Part shown: one piece after another, positions 24,000 through 32,562 of the stretch
Layout of the letters: every line of letters starts with the position of its first letter
Position numbering within the stretch: the stretch's first letter is position 1
DNA from: Holophaga foetida DSM 6591
GTDB lineage: Bacteria; Acidobacteriota; Holophagae; Holophagales; Holophagaceae
Length of the DNA: 64,000 nt
Assembly (NCBI RefSeq): GCF_000242615.2
Contig: NZ_KI912268.1
Span: 2,787,666 to 2,851,665 of the forward strand
Reading direction: 5' to 3'
The notes under the pieces: generated by a model
Told to the model about the DNA's origin: nothing
The model's input: only the letters and a program-made list of their open reading frames with translations
The model's database searches: none
Translations under genes and position numbers: made by a program

Positions 24000-25592
24000 A
24001 TGCGCAACAACCAGCCCGTCACCCTGAACGAAGTCCACATCAACGACGGCGCCTTCATCGTTTCCATGACGGATCCCAAGGGCAATATCACCTACGCCAA
24101 TGATGAATTCATCCGGGTCAGCGGCTACTCCGAATCCGAGCTCATGGGGGCGCCCCAGAACATCCTCCGCCATCCGACCATGCCCGCCGCCGCCTTCGCC
24201 GATCTCTGGGCCACGATCCAGGGTGGCAAACCCTGGCATGGCCTGGTCAAGAACCGCTGCAAGAACGGTGATTTCTACTGGGTGGACGCCAATATCACTC
24301 CCGTTGAGGAGGACGGCCGCATCGTCGGCTACGTCAGCATCCGCAGCAAGCCCACCCGCTCCCAGATCGACGAGGCTGAACACATATATGCCCTCCTGAA
24401 CCAGGGCAAGACCCTGGAGGAGGCTACGGCCCACCGCCCTTGGGTGCTTTTCCCTTCCATGTCCTTTGGTGGTCAGTTGCGGGTGGGCTACGGCTTGGCT
24501 TCTCTGGTTTTCCTGCTCGTCCTGCTGGGGCTCTACCTCAAGGTTCCCGGGCTTTCGGAGTGGGGCGGGACGCTGCTGGCCTGCGGGATCCTCGGGATCC
24601 TGGCCGGACAGGTCATGGCCACCCTCTCGATCCGGACGCTGCGCGTGCAGCTGGGGGGCGATCCCAAGGATGCTATCGAGGCGGTGCGCCAGATCGCCGC
24701 AGGCGACATTCGGCGGGAGATCGTGACCGTCATCGGCGATACCAGCAGCCTGATGGGCTCCCTGCGCCACATGCAGTCCAGGCTGAAGGGGATGATCAAT
24801 CGCATCCGCTTCGACGCCGGGCGGGTGGACCGGGACGCCAGTTCCTTCGCCCAGGCGACCCAGGAGATCGCCAACACGAGCCATGAACTGGCCCGGAATG
24901 CCGATGCCCAGCAGGTCTCGGTGGAGCGCATGGCCTCCGCCATCACCGAACTTTCGGCCTCCATCAAGGAGGTTGCACGCAACGTCACGGCCAGCCAGTC
25001 CCAGACCCAGGAGGCCGCCAAGGCCACGGTCGAGGGGGATCAGGCCGGAGAGGCCGCCATGTCCGCCATGGCACGGGTGGAGGAGGCCACAGAGCAGGTG
25101 GTGCGGGCTGTCCATGTGATCCAGGACATCGCTCGGCAGACCAATCTCCTTTCCCTGAACGCCGCCATCGAGGCCGCCAAGGCCGGACAGCATGGCAAGG
25201 GCTTCGCCGTGGTGGCCGACGAGGTCCGGAAGTTGGCGGAGCGCAGCGGCATGGCCGCCAAGGAGATCGCCCAGCTCATTGAGGAGAGCAATCAGGCCGT
25301 TTCCCGAGGCAAGGATACAGTCCAGGAGGCTGTTCAGGCCTTGGGGCGCATCCGGGAGAACATCCAGCATGTGACCGCTGTCTCCATGGAGATCGGGGCC
25401 GCCGCTGACGAGCAGGCCCGGGCCAGCGCCGAGGTCGCCCAGCAGGTGGAACTCAGCGCCCAGAAGGCCGTTGAGAATGCCTCCGCCAGCCTGGAGCTGA
25501 GCACCACCGTTGACGGCAACACCCAGACCTCCGGGCAGCTTGCCCGCACTGCTGACGGCCTGCTCGCGCTGGTGGGGCAGTTCAGGACCTGA
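24000..25592 (+). CDS. Aer-like methyl-accepting chemotaxis protein with PAS domain
   Basis: Chemoreceptor of 530 residues. The N-terminal PAS domain (~10-125) has the Aer-type pattern [28 protein letters not shown] and [14 protein letters not shown], suggesting FAD or redox sensing in the cytoplasm. Two hydrophobic helices (~158-205) form a membrane hairpin without a periplasmic domain. A HAMP-like stretch ([14 protein letters not shown]) follows, then a long coiled-coil signalling domain with the tip [20 protein letters not shown]. No C-terminal CheR-tethering pentapeptide. Its 3' end overlaps the convergent sigma-54 activator gene by 11 bp. Probably feeds a chemosensory array such as the one at 39766-45335. 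Confidence 0.94.
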   Translation: MRNNQPVTLNEVHINDGAFIVSMTDPKGNITYANDEFIRVSGYSESELMGAPQNILRHPTMPAAAFADLWATIQGGKPWHGLVKNRCKNGDFYWVDANITPVEEDGRIVGYVSIRSKPTRSQIDEAEHIYALLNQGKTLEEATAHRPWVLFPSMSFGGQLRVGYGLASLVFLLVLLGLYLKVPGLSEWGGTLLACGILGILAGQVMATLSIRTLRVQLGGDPKDAIEAVRQIAAGDIRREIVTVIGDTSSLMGSLRHMQSRLKGMINRIRFDAGRVDRDASSFAQATQEIANTSHELARNADAQQVSVERMASAITELSASIKEVARNVTASQSQTQEAAKATVEGDQAGEAAMSAMARVEEATEQVVRAVHVIQDIARQTNLLSLNAAIEAAKAGQHGKGFAVVADEVRKLAERSGMAAKEIAQLIEESNQAVSRGKDTVQEAVQALGRIRENIQHVTAVSMEIGAAADEQARASAEVAQQVELSAQKAVENASASLELSTTVDGNTQTSGQLARTADGLLALVGQFRT

Positions 25593-28587
25593 GCGGCTGG
25601 GTCTCCTGCCAGCGCAGCTTCTCGGCGATCAGGTCCAGGCCGACCCGCTTGGCGGCGGCGTAGAGAGCCGGGCGGGTGATGCCCAGGGCGTCGGCGGTGT
25701 CGCTAACCTGGAATCGGTAATGGTGGAGGCTTTCCCGCAGGAGCTGGCGCTGGAAGTCCTGGGTGGACTCGACCCAGGATTGCCTCCGGCGGAGGCTCCT
25801 GGTGTGCAGCTCCGGGAAGTGCTCGACCTTGAGGGGGCTGTGGCCGCATCGCAGGAGGGCCCGTGCAAGGGCATGGCGAAGCTCCCGGAAATTCCCGGGC
25901 CAGGGGTGCTTCGCCAGGGCCTGGGGGAGGCCGGGGGCCAGTGGGGGGATCGGCTGTCCCCCCTCTCGGGCGAGGGCAGCCACCAGCCTGGGGATCAGGA
26001 AAGGGAATTCGTGACGCCTGGCTTCCAGGGCGGGGAGATGGAGCACGGTGCCCTGGAGGCGGTAGAGGAGATCGGCCCTGAATCGCCCTTCGGCTGCGAG
26101 GGTCTCCAGGTCCCGGTGGGTAGCGGCCACGAAGCGGACATCCACCCGCTGGACCCGTTCGCTTCCGACCCGCCGCAGCTCCTTCTCCTGGAGAACTCGC
26201 AGGAATAGGGACTGGAGGCGGGGAGAGAGGTCAGCGATCTCGTCCAGGAAGAGGGTGCCGCCGCTGGCCAGTTCGATGGCACCGCGATGATCCCGGTCGG
26301 CTCCGGTGAAAGCCCCCTTCACATGCCCGAAGAGCTCGGATTCCAGGAGGGTCTCTGCGAAGGCCGCGCAGTTGACCGGTACCATTGAACCTCGACGCCC
26401 CGAAAGGCGGTGGAGTTCCCAGGCTGCCAGTTCCTTCCCCGATCCGCTGGGCCCCTGGATCAGGACCGCCAGTTCGGAGGGGGCGACCCGGGCCATCTCC
26501 CGCAGCACGGAGGCCATGGGTTCAGAGCCATCCGATAGGAATCGAACCGTGTCCGGTAGCTCTTGAGGCGGCTCGTTGGGGAGGAGCTGGGCCACCCAGG
26601 GGGACGCCATCTCTGCGGTCCTGGCCGCCTCTGAGGGAGCTTCAGGGGGAAGCCCCACTAAGGCAGAGCCCACTCTGGCCCCTTCCCAGTGGAGGGGGAA
26701 TCCCCACCAGACAAGGCCATCGACACCGCAGGGCGCAATGGCTCCATCCCGATGCAGTCGACCCACCAGGACTTCGGGGGGAGCTGCCCCGCATCCCATC
26801 CGCTCTCCCTCCCAAAGGACCCAAGTGGGGTGTTCGCGGTGGGCCAGCCAGGCTTGCAGAAGCTCCCGGGCCGGGGATGGGGCTTCATGGACAGGGGACG
26901 GCCAGAGCTTGTGCAGGCGTGCCAAGTGGCTCTCGGAGCGGGTACGGTTGGCAATGGTCTGGAGCTGCAGCAGTTTCCCGGCACTCCGTTCTTCGGGCTG
27001 CTCCTCCAGGAGGAGCAGCCCGGTGCTCAGGCGGAGGAGTTGGTTGGAGCAGGCTTCCCAGGCGGCCCAGAACTCGCCAACGGAACCGGCTCCGTGCCGG
27101 AGCCTCAGGTATTCCCATTGGAGACGCTCCTCCCCCTCCAGATCCGGCTCGGGAGATGCGAAGTCGCCCTCCAGAAAGGCCTGGAGCAGGGTTCGGAGGC
27201 CTCCTGGGGGGATGTGGGGCAGGGTCTCTCTCACCCGCTCCGGGGCATTCTCCGTCAGGCCCTGGAGGGCGAGCAGCACCCAGGCGGGTTCGAAATCCGG
27301 GTGGGTGCTTGTGAGCTTCAGCAGGATTGACAGCGCTCCCTTCCAGTCTCCGGAACAGGCCTTCATAAGGGCCTCGTCATGCTCCGCATAGGGCGAGGGC
27401 TGGGGGCCCATGATCTTCTGCCAGGCGCGCAGGCCCTCGAGATCCCCCCAGAAGAGGGCTGCATAGGCCGCATTGGCGGCGGCCCTGGGAACCCAGAATG
27501 GGCTTCCCAGGCGCAGAAAATGGGCATGGGCAAGGGTGAAGGCGCGCAGGGCTGTCTCCAGATCCTGCGCCAGGAAGGCCCGTCGGCCCTCGGCCATCCA
27601 GTGGAAGGGGTCGGCGCAGGGATGGGCTGGGGTGCCCCAGGGGGGGTAGCCTTGGGACGGAGGGGCCGGGTCGCCACCCCAGCGCATCCGCAGCCGGTCC
27701 AGGCTGGGTTCGCCACTGGAGGGCGGCACCGTTGCTTGGGGGTGGGCCTCAAGGTCGTGGGCGATGGCTTCGGCCCATGGGTGCTGGGGGACCTGACCCG
27801 CCAGGATGGCGGCTACGTCAGGCATTGGCGGGGCCCCGAAAGCCAGTCCTTCCGGGGGCGCTGGGAGTCCCACGCCCCTCCCCCAGGCCCGGATCCTGGG
27901 ATCGATCATCCAAGTGCCGTCGGAGAGGCGATGGAGCCATGGCTCTTTCTGGAAGGGGGTCAGGGTGGAGGGGAGGCTCGCCAGGGTCAGTGGTTTTAGC
28001 CAGCCTTCATCGGAGGTCAGGAGCTCCCAGGGCAGGCCCTGGGGTAGAGAGCCCGCAGGGAGAAGGTGCCCTGTGGCATCGAGGTCCCTCAGGAGGCTTT
28101 CCCACCAGCCTTCGGGAAGCTGGTGGAGGGCAGCGGGAAGCAGTTGGCTCAGAAAGGGGGGGAGATGGAGAACCCCTTCCGTGTCTACGGCCCCTAACCA
28201 GGGAAGCCACCGGATCCGCTCTTCCAGGCTCAGGAGGAGCGAAGCTCGCGCCCACCAGGCATCGCTCCGGCCTTCCAGCAACTCAGCCCAGCACCAAGCT
28301 TCGAGTTCCCCTTCCCGTCGCCCCCTTCGGGTGGCCTCCGCCTGGGGAGACCCGTGCCGGAGGAGGGCCACCCAGGCGGGATCGGGAGATCCAGTCCACT
28401 CTCCGCTCCAGGGCGAGGGGCGGGGACCGTTCTCCCATGTGGTTCGAGGCCAGCGCCCTTCGCGCCCACCCAGGAGCCAAGCCTGGGAGATGGCACCCAG
28501 GGCCCAGGAGGCATCCCCCCAGCGCCTACCGCGTGGCCCCCAGGGGGCGGCCCACGAGCCCAGCCAGGAGGCGCGCAGGGGGGTCAT
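25582..28587 (-). CDS. Sigma-54-dependent activator with very large Trp-rich N-terminal region
   Basis: 1001 residues. The C-terminal third (~670-1001) is a full AAA+ enhancer-binding module: Walker A GPSGSGKE, the sigma-54 contact GAFTGA, Walker [10 protein letters not shown], a sensor segment and a Fis-type helix-turn-helix ([20 protein letters not shown]). The N-terminal ~660 residues are not a receiver, PAS or GAF domain; they are exceptionally rich in Trp (11 in the first 72), Pro and Gly, and contain helical TPR-like stretches (~330-560, e.g. [18 protein letters not shown]). It is the last gene of a five-gene operon, 9 bp after the DUF4845-like gene, with no clear ribosome site, so coupling is likely. 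The signal it senses is unknown. Confidence 0.85.
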   Translation of the reverse strand: MTPLRASWLGSWAAPWGPRGRRWGDASWALGAISQAWLLGGREGRWPRTTWENGPRPSPWSGEWTGSPDPAWVALLRHGSPQAEATRRGRREGELEAWCWAELLEGRSDAWWARASLLLSLEERIRWLPWLGAVDTEGVLHLPPFLSQLLPAALHQLPEGWWESLLRDLDATGHLLPAGSLPQGLPWELLTSDEGWLKPLTLASLPSTLTPFQKEPWLHRLSDGTWMIDPRIRAWGRGVGLPAPPEGLAFGAPPMPDVAAILAGQVPQHPWAEAIAHDLEAHPQATVPPSSGEPSLDRLRMRWGGDPAPPSQGYPPWGTPAHPCADPFHWMAEGRRAFLAQDLETALRAFTLAHAHFLRLGSPFWVPRAAANAAYAALFWGDLEGLRAWQKIMGPQPSPYAEHDEALMKACSGDWKGALSILLKLTSTHPDFEPAWVLLALQGLTENAPERVRETLPHIPPGGLRTLLQAFLEGDFASPEPDLEGEERLQWEYLRLRHGAGSVGEFWAAWEACSNQLLRLSTGLLLLEEQPEERSAGKLLQLQTIANRTRSESHLARLHKLWPSPVHEAPSPARELLQAWLAHREHPTWVLWEGERMGCGAAPPEVLVGRLHRDGAIAPCGVDGLVWWGFPLHWEGARVGSALVGLPPEAPSEAARTAEMASPWVAQLLPNEPPQELPDTVRFLSDGSEPMASVLREMARVAPSELAVLIQGPSGSGKELAAWELHRLSGRRGSMVPVNCAAFAETLLESELFGHVKGAFTGADRDHRGAIELASGGTLFLDEIADLSPRLQSLFLRVLQEKELRRVGSERVQRVDVRFVAATHRDLETLAAEGRFRADLLYRLQGTVLHLPALEARRHEFPFLIPRLVAALAREGGQPIPPLAPGLPQALAKHPWPGNFRELRHALARALLRCGHSPLKVEHFPELHTRSLRRRQSWVESTQDFQRQLLRESLHHYRFQVSDTADALGITRPALYAAAKRVGLDLIAEKLRWQETQPLRS

Positions 28588-28596
28588 TGGGGTGGG

Positions 28597-28989
28597 CTAC
28601 CGGGCGTCCATGTAGGGCTTGCTGACGGTCTTGTCGGTGGCGAAATCCACGGTGGTGACGCCGTAGAGGTCGATCTTCTGGGTGAATCTCAGGGTGACCG
28701 TGCAGGTGCCTTCCTTGCCACCTGTGGTGCGGACTTGGATGGCTCCTGGCGCCAGGGCCTCCTGGATCTCCAGCTCGGTGGCCTTGGCCCGGAGCTGTTT
28801 GGTGATGGCTTCGACGGACATGATGCCCGCACGGGAGGCCAGATCGCTGGCGGTGTCCTCCATCGTGTTCTTGTGCATGTAGGCGGGGCCGAGCTTGTAA
28901 GCGATGCCACCGAGCACCACCAGCACTGCGAGGGAAATGATGCAGCCGAGCTTGCCCTCGCCTGCCTGGGAACGGGACTTTGTATGCAT
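28597..28989 (-). CDS. Small single-helix membrane protein, DUF4845-like
   Basis: 130 residues from the ATG at 28989, placed by a gaggt site; a GTG 12 bases upstream would overlap that site. One N-terminal helix (LGCIISLAVLVVLGGIAYKL) is followed by a periplasmic domain beginning GPAYMHKNTMEDTASDLASR and ending in a beta-rich half (TCTVTLRFTQKIDLYGV). Helix, Pro-x-Tyr and helical segment match the layout of DUF4845 proteins, but similarity is weak. It lies between the PEGA protein and the sigma-54 activator in one operon (spacings 13 and 9 bp). Confidence 0.6.
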   Translation of the reverse strand: MHTKSRSQAGEGKLGCIISLAVLVVLGGIAYKLGPAYMHKNTMEDTASDLASRAGIMSVEAITKQLRAKATELEIQEALAPGAIQVRTTGGKEGTCTVTLRFTQKIDLYGVTTVDFATDKTVSKPYMDAR

Positions 28990-29002
28990 GGGATACCTCA
29001 CA

Positions 29003-31039
29003 TCAGGGGGTCAGAGATTCCAGGGCCTGGGTGGCCGCTTGCTTCACGGAGGGACCTTCCGGGCCGAAAAGCGTGGCCCCAGAGGACTGGGCCGCCTGCT
29101 TCCATGCCTGGCTGGCTTCGGGGCTGTAGGCGGGGCCGAGGCTCGCCAGGCAGAGTCCCCGGTAGTAGTCGATGGTGCCCTGGCTGACTCCGGTGGTGGC
29201 TGCCACTCTGGTGTCGCGAAGAGCTTCCAGGGCCTTGGCGTATTGGCGGAAGTGCATATAGGCGAGGGCCAGGTTGAGGCGGGTGAAGCCCGCCTCGTCC
29301 CCACTGGCTCCCAGGCAGCGAAGGCGCAGGTCCGCCAGCATCAGGGGGTAGCAGAGGTCGGCGGCCTGGAGTGGTAGCTCCAGGGCTCGGCTGGACAGGG
29401 GAACCTGGATCTGAACGCCTCCCTGGGTGAGGGTTGCCCGTTCCCCCTGGGCAGCGGCCAGGGCCTTCCGGAAGGCGGCCACCGTGGCAACGGCCTGGCC
29501 GTTGAGGTGGGTGATGGCCAGGTGGAGCTTGAGTCCAGCCTTTTCGGCCTCTCCTTCCACCTGCAGGGGCCAGGGGCCGGGTTCATTGGGGAGGTCCACC
29601 AGGAAAACTCCCGCCCACGGGGTCCTGAGGGACGGCACCCGGTTGAGGCGCTCGACGAGGGGCTCCAGGGGGTCCTGCTCAAGGGGTTTGATGGAAGTGG
29701 ACTCGCTGTTTCCCTCAAGGGTGGCCAGGACCAGTTCGACCTGGGACTGTCCTGCCGTTGCGCGGGCCAGGAGGGTGAGTTCGGCGCTCTTCTCGTTCCG
29801 GACGCGTTCCAAGGCTGCCTTGGCATGTTCTCCGACCGCCGAGGGGATGAATTCCACTTGGGTGAGGCGGGAACCCAGGTGGTCGATCAGGCCCTGGAGG
29901 CGATCACGGTCGGGTACTGATCCCTCGAATCCCAGAAAGGCGAGGCGGGGGCGCGGACGGACCGTGAGGGCAAGGGCCTTGCCCTCCATTACCTCGATCC
30001 GGGTGGTGAAGCGTCCTTCGGGGTAGTCCACCCGGAGTTCCTGAACTCCGGGGCAGACCGGCAGGTCCTTGATCGGGAGGTTTCCCATGGCTTGGTTTCC
30101 GAGGTTCAGGATTCCGCCGGGGGTCGGGGAGTCCACGGAGAGGGTGCCCCGGGATGACTGAAGCTTTACGGGCTCCAGGGTGTGGTCCGAGAAAGGGGTG
30201 GCGAAGCTCTCGTCCAGTTCCAGGAGGCGGGTCTTGTGGCAGGGGGCCTTGATCTCAATCCGGTGGCGGCCGGGGGTGATCCCCTCCAGGATCAGGTCGG
30301 CGCTCAACTGGTCCAGCGTGAGTCCCAGTTTTTCAGTGTAGGAGATCATGGAGGCCGGGGCCTGCCCGCGGGTGATGCCTGCGGACTTGCCGTCCACCAG
30401 CACCTCTGCCCCCACGGGATGGGTATTCACCCGGACCGTTGAGGAATTCCGGGTCAGGCTGATATCCATAGTCCGTGTGCCCTTGGGGGTGAGCTCCAGC
30501 CTTTGCTCCTGGGGGGTGAATCCGGGCTTGGCATAGCGCAGGACATGGGACCCGGGATTCAGGAAGTAGGAGGAGCGCTTCCGCAGGGACTTGCCATCCA
30601 GGTATAGCTCGCCATCCCCAGGGGCCAAGGTGAGGGAGAGTCTGGAGAATCGGGCACTACGGGCGTTCTCGTAGGCCGCACTCAGGCGGGTGTTGGTCAG
30701 GGAGCGGTCCAGTTCGAAGCTGGGGTCCAGGTCCAGAATGGCCTCCAGGCGCTTGGCGGCCTGGGGGCGCTTGGCGGGCACCCGGTCCTCCAGGACGGCG
30801 AGCCAGTTGTAGGTCTCGCAAAGCACTTGCCTCCACTCGTCATCCAGGGCGGCGGCTCTGGGCTCCAGGGCGGCGAGGATGGATTCGAAGCGGCTGGCGG
30901 CTCCTTCCCGGTCTCCTTGCATGGCCCACTGGGTCTTGGCGGCGGCAAAGGCATCCTTCAGGGCGGGATCCTGCCCTCGGAGCCCCCCGAGGGGGAGCAG
31001 GAGAAGGGCAAGGCCAAGCATGTGTCTGGGACGTGTCAT
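29003..31039 (-). CDS. Exported PEGA-domain protein with TPR-like ends
   Basis: 678 residues with a signal peptide (MLGLALLLLPLGGLRGQ). Residues ~25-130 form helical TPR-like repeats. Two PEGA-type beta domains follow (LTLAPGDGELYLDGKSLRKR and NTHPVGAEVLVDGKSAG, ~133-260), then a further DSPTPGG-containing beta segment, a middle region of unknown fold (LAFLGFEGSVPDRDRLQGLI) and C-terminal TPR-like helices (LNLALAYMHFRQYAKALEAL). PEGA domains are common in surface-layer and periplasmic proteins that bind cell-wall or other proteins. Its start follows the previous gene's stop by one base, so the two are coupled. Confidence 0.75.
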   Translation of the reverse strand: MTRPRHMLGLALLLLPLGGLRGQDPALKDAFAAAKTQWAMQGDREGAASRFESILAALEPRAAALDDEWRQVLCETYNWLAVLEDRVPAKRPQAAKRLEAILDLDPSFELDRSLTNTRLSAAYENARSARFSRLSLTLAPGDGELYLDGKSLRKRSSYFLNPGSHVLRYAKPGFTPQEQRLELTPKGTRTMDISLTRNSSTVRVNTHPVGAEVLVDGKSAGITRGQAPASMISYTEKLGLTLDQLSADLILEGITPGRHRIEIKAPCHKTRLLELDESFATPFSDHTLEPVKLQSSRGTLSVDSPTPGGILNLGNQAMGNLPIKDLPVCPGVQELRVDYPEGRFTTRIEVMEGKALALTVRPRPRLAFLGFEGSVPDRDRLQGLIDHLGSRLTQVEFIPSAVGEHAKAALERVRNEKSAELTLLARATAGQSQVELVLATLEGNSESTSIKPLEQDPLEPLVERLNRVPSLRTPWAGVFLVDLPNEPGPWPLQVEGEAEKAGLKLHLAITHLNGQAVATVAAFRKALAAAQGERATLTQGGVQIQVPLSSRALELPLQAADLCYPLMLADLRLRCLGASGDEAGFTRLNLALAYMHFRQYAKALEALRDTRVAATTGVSQGTIDYYRGLCLASLGPAYSPEASQAWKQAAQSSGATLFGPEGPSVKQAATQALESLTP

Positions 31040-31040
31040 A

Positions 31041-32492
31041 TCAGTCGAGCCGGATGAGAAGATCGTTGGAGCGGTCCGCTAGGAGGATACCCCCCTGCCG
31101 ATCCAGGGCTATGCCCTTGAATCTGCCTGAGATCCCCAGGTCCTTGAAGGTGGCGAATCGCACCAGGGTCCCATCGGAACCCCACACCACGACACCCTCG
31201 AAATCCCCATCCACCAGGGCGGCGACATTGCCCACCGGGTCCGTGGCGAGGGCCGTCACCGTGCGGAAGGGGCTGGGAAGGTCCTTCCCGTAGGGCACTG
31301 TGACCCGGGCCTGTCCCGTGCCATCCAGGAAGAGGAGGGTGCGGCTGGCGTCAGAGGCGGCCGCCACGCCCCCCAGGGGCATGGGGACCAGGGCGGCGAG
31401 GCTGGGCGAGGGCAGGGCTTTGGAGGTGCCGTCGGCGGCGAGGATCGTGATGCCGCCGTTCCGCGCGTCCCCGACCCACAGGCTGCCCCAGCGGTCCAGC
31501 ATGGCACCGGAGGGAGCCGCCCCGGATGCGAGGGGCAGGATCGTTTTTTCGTCCTTGACGATGCCGACCTTGGCCGAGATCTGCCAGGGACCAGGGAATG
31601 CCAGGGCCTTGACCCCCTTGGTGGGAGGTCCCACGGGAGCGAGTTCCGTTCCCTTCAGGAGGTAAAGCTGGGTGTCGTCAATATAAATAAATAATTCATT
31701 GTCTGGACTGAAGGCCAGAAGGGTCGGGGTGTTGAGCCATTTCTGTTTCCCCTCGGGCCAGGGCCCCAGAGACTTCAGGGGGGGCTTCTGGAGGCGATGC
31801 CGGATCCGCAGGTTGAGTCTCCAGGAGGCTTCCATCGCTTCGGAGCTTTCTGGGTGGTGGTCCTTGACGCCCTGGAGCATCTTCAGGCAGCCCGGCAGGT
31901 CCCCCAGCAGATCCTGGATCTCCGCCATCTGCAAGCGGGCCTTGGCGGCCGGCGGTGCTTGGGGATCCAGTCCCAGGACCGTGGTGAAGTGAAGCTGGGC
32001 CTTGCCCCAGAGGCCCTGGTCCCGGAAGGCCAGTCCTAGGCTGTAGTGGGCTTTCCTGACCGCCGGGTTGTCGGGGAAGAGATCCACCACGCGATGGAAC
32101 TCGGCGATGGCCTCCTTGAGGTCCTGGGGCTTGCTGCAGCGGGCTGCCAGGATCTCCCCACGCAGAAGGAGCCCTTCAGGGGCTGAGGGGCTCTTGATGT
32201 AGTCGTTCCGGAGGCGTTCGAGGAGGGGCAGAGCCATTTCGGGCTTGGCCTCGACTTCTGCGTAGTGGCGGGCTTGACGGAGGAGGGCCTCGGCGGCGAA
32301 GGGAGACTCGGGAGCCTGCTGGATGAGCTGTCCCCAGGTCTCGAATGCTTCGGAGTAGGTTCTGGCGGCATAGGCCCGCTCCCCGGACCGGAAGAGCCGT
32401 TCCGCCAAGTCTGCCCCCGCCTGGGCACCCAGGGGGGCAGTCCAGACCAGCAGGGCCAGGGCGATGCGGGTGCTCCAGAAGGGGAAAGGCAT
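31041..32492 (-). CDS. Exported TPR and NHL/beta-propeller protein
   Basis: 483 residues from the ATG at 32492 (gaggccc site), beginning with a signal peptide (RIALALLVWTAPLGAQAGA). The longer frame adds an upstream stretch outside any signal. Residues ~25-210 are tetratricopeptide repeats of the YbgF/BamD-like kind (GERAYAARTYSEAFETWGQL, APEGLLLRGEILAARC). Residues ~230-483 resemble a beta-propeller with repeated LDRWGSLWVGDARNGGI and LDRQGGILLADRSNDLLI blades. No enzyme motif. Second gene of the five-gene operon; probably a periplasmic or outer-membrane scaffold. Confidence 0.72.
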   Translation of the reverse strand: MPFPFWSTRIALALLVWTAPLGAQAGADLAERLFRSGERAYAARTYSEAFETWGQLIQQAPESPFAAEALLRQARHYAEVEAKPEMALPLLERLRNDYIKSPSAPEGLLLRGEILAARCSKPQDLKEAIAEFHRVVDLFPDNPAVRKAHYSLGLAFRDQGLWGKAQLHFTTVLGLDPQAPPAAKARLQMAEIQDLLGDLPGCLKMLQGVKDHHPESSEAMEASWRLNLRIRHRLQKPPLKSLGPWPEGKQKWLNTPTLLAFSPDNELFIYIDDTQLYLLKGTELAPVGPPTKGVKALAFPGPWQISAKVGIVKDEKTILPLASGAAPSGAMLDRWGSLWVGDARNGGITILAADGTSKALPSPSLAALVPMPLGGVAAASDASRTLLFLDGTGQARVTVPYGKDLPSPFRTVTALATDPVGNVAALVDGDFEGVVVWGSDGTLVRFATFKDLGISGRFKGIALDRQGGILLADRSNDLLIRLD

Positions 32493-32562
32493 GATGGGCC
32501 TCAAATGACGATCAGATTCAACCAGTCTATCCGGACGCTCCTCAAAGCAGCCTAAAAAGGCC

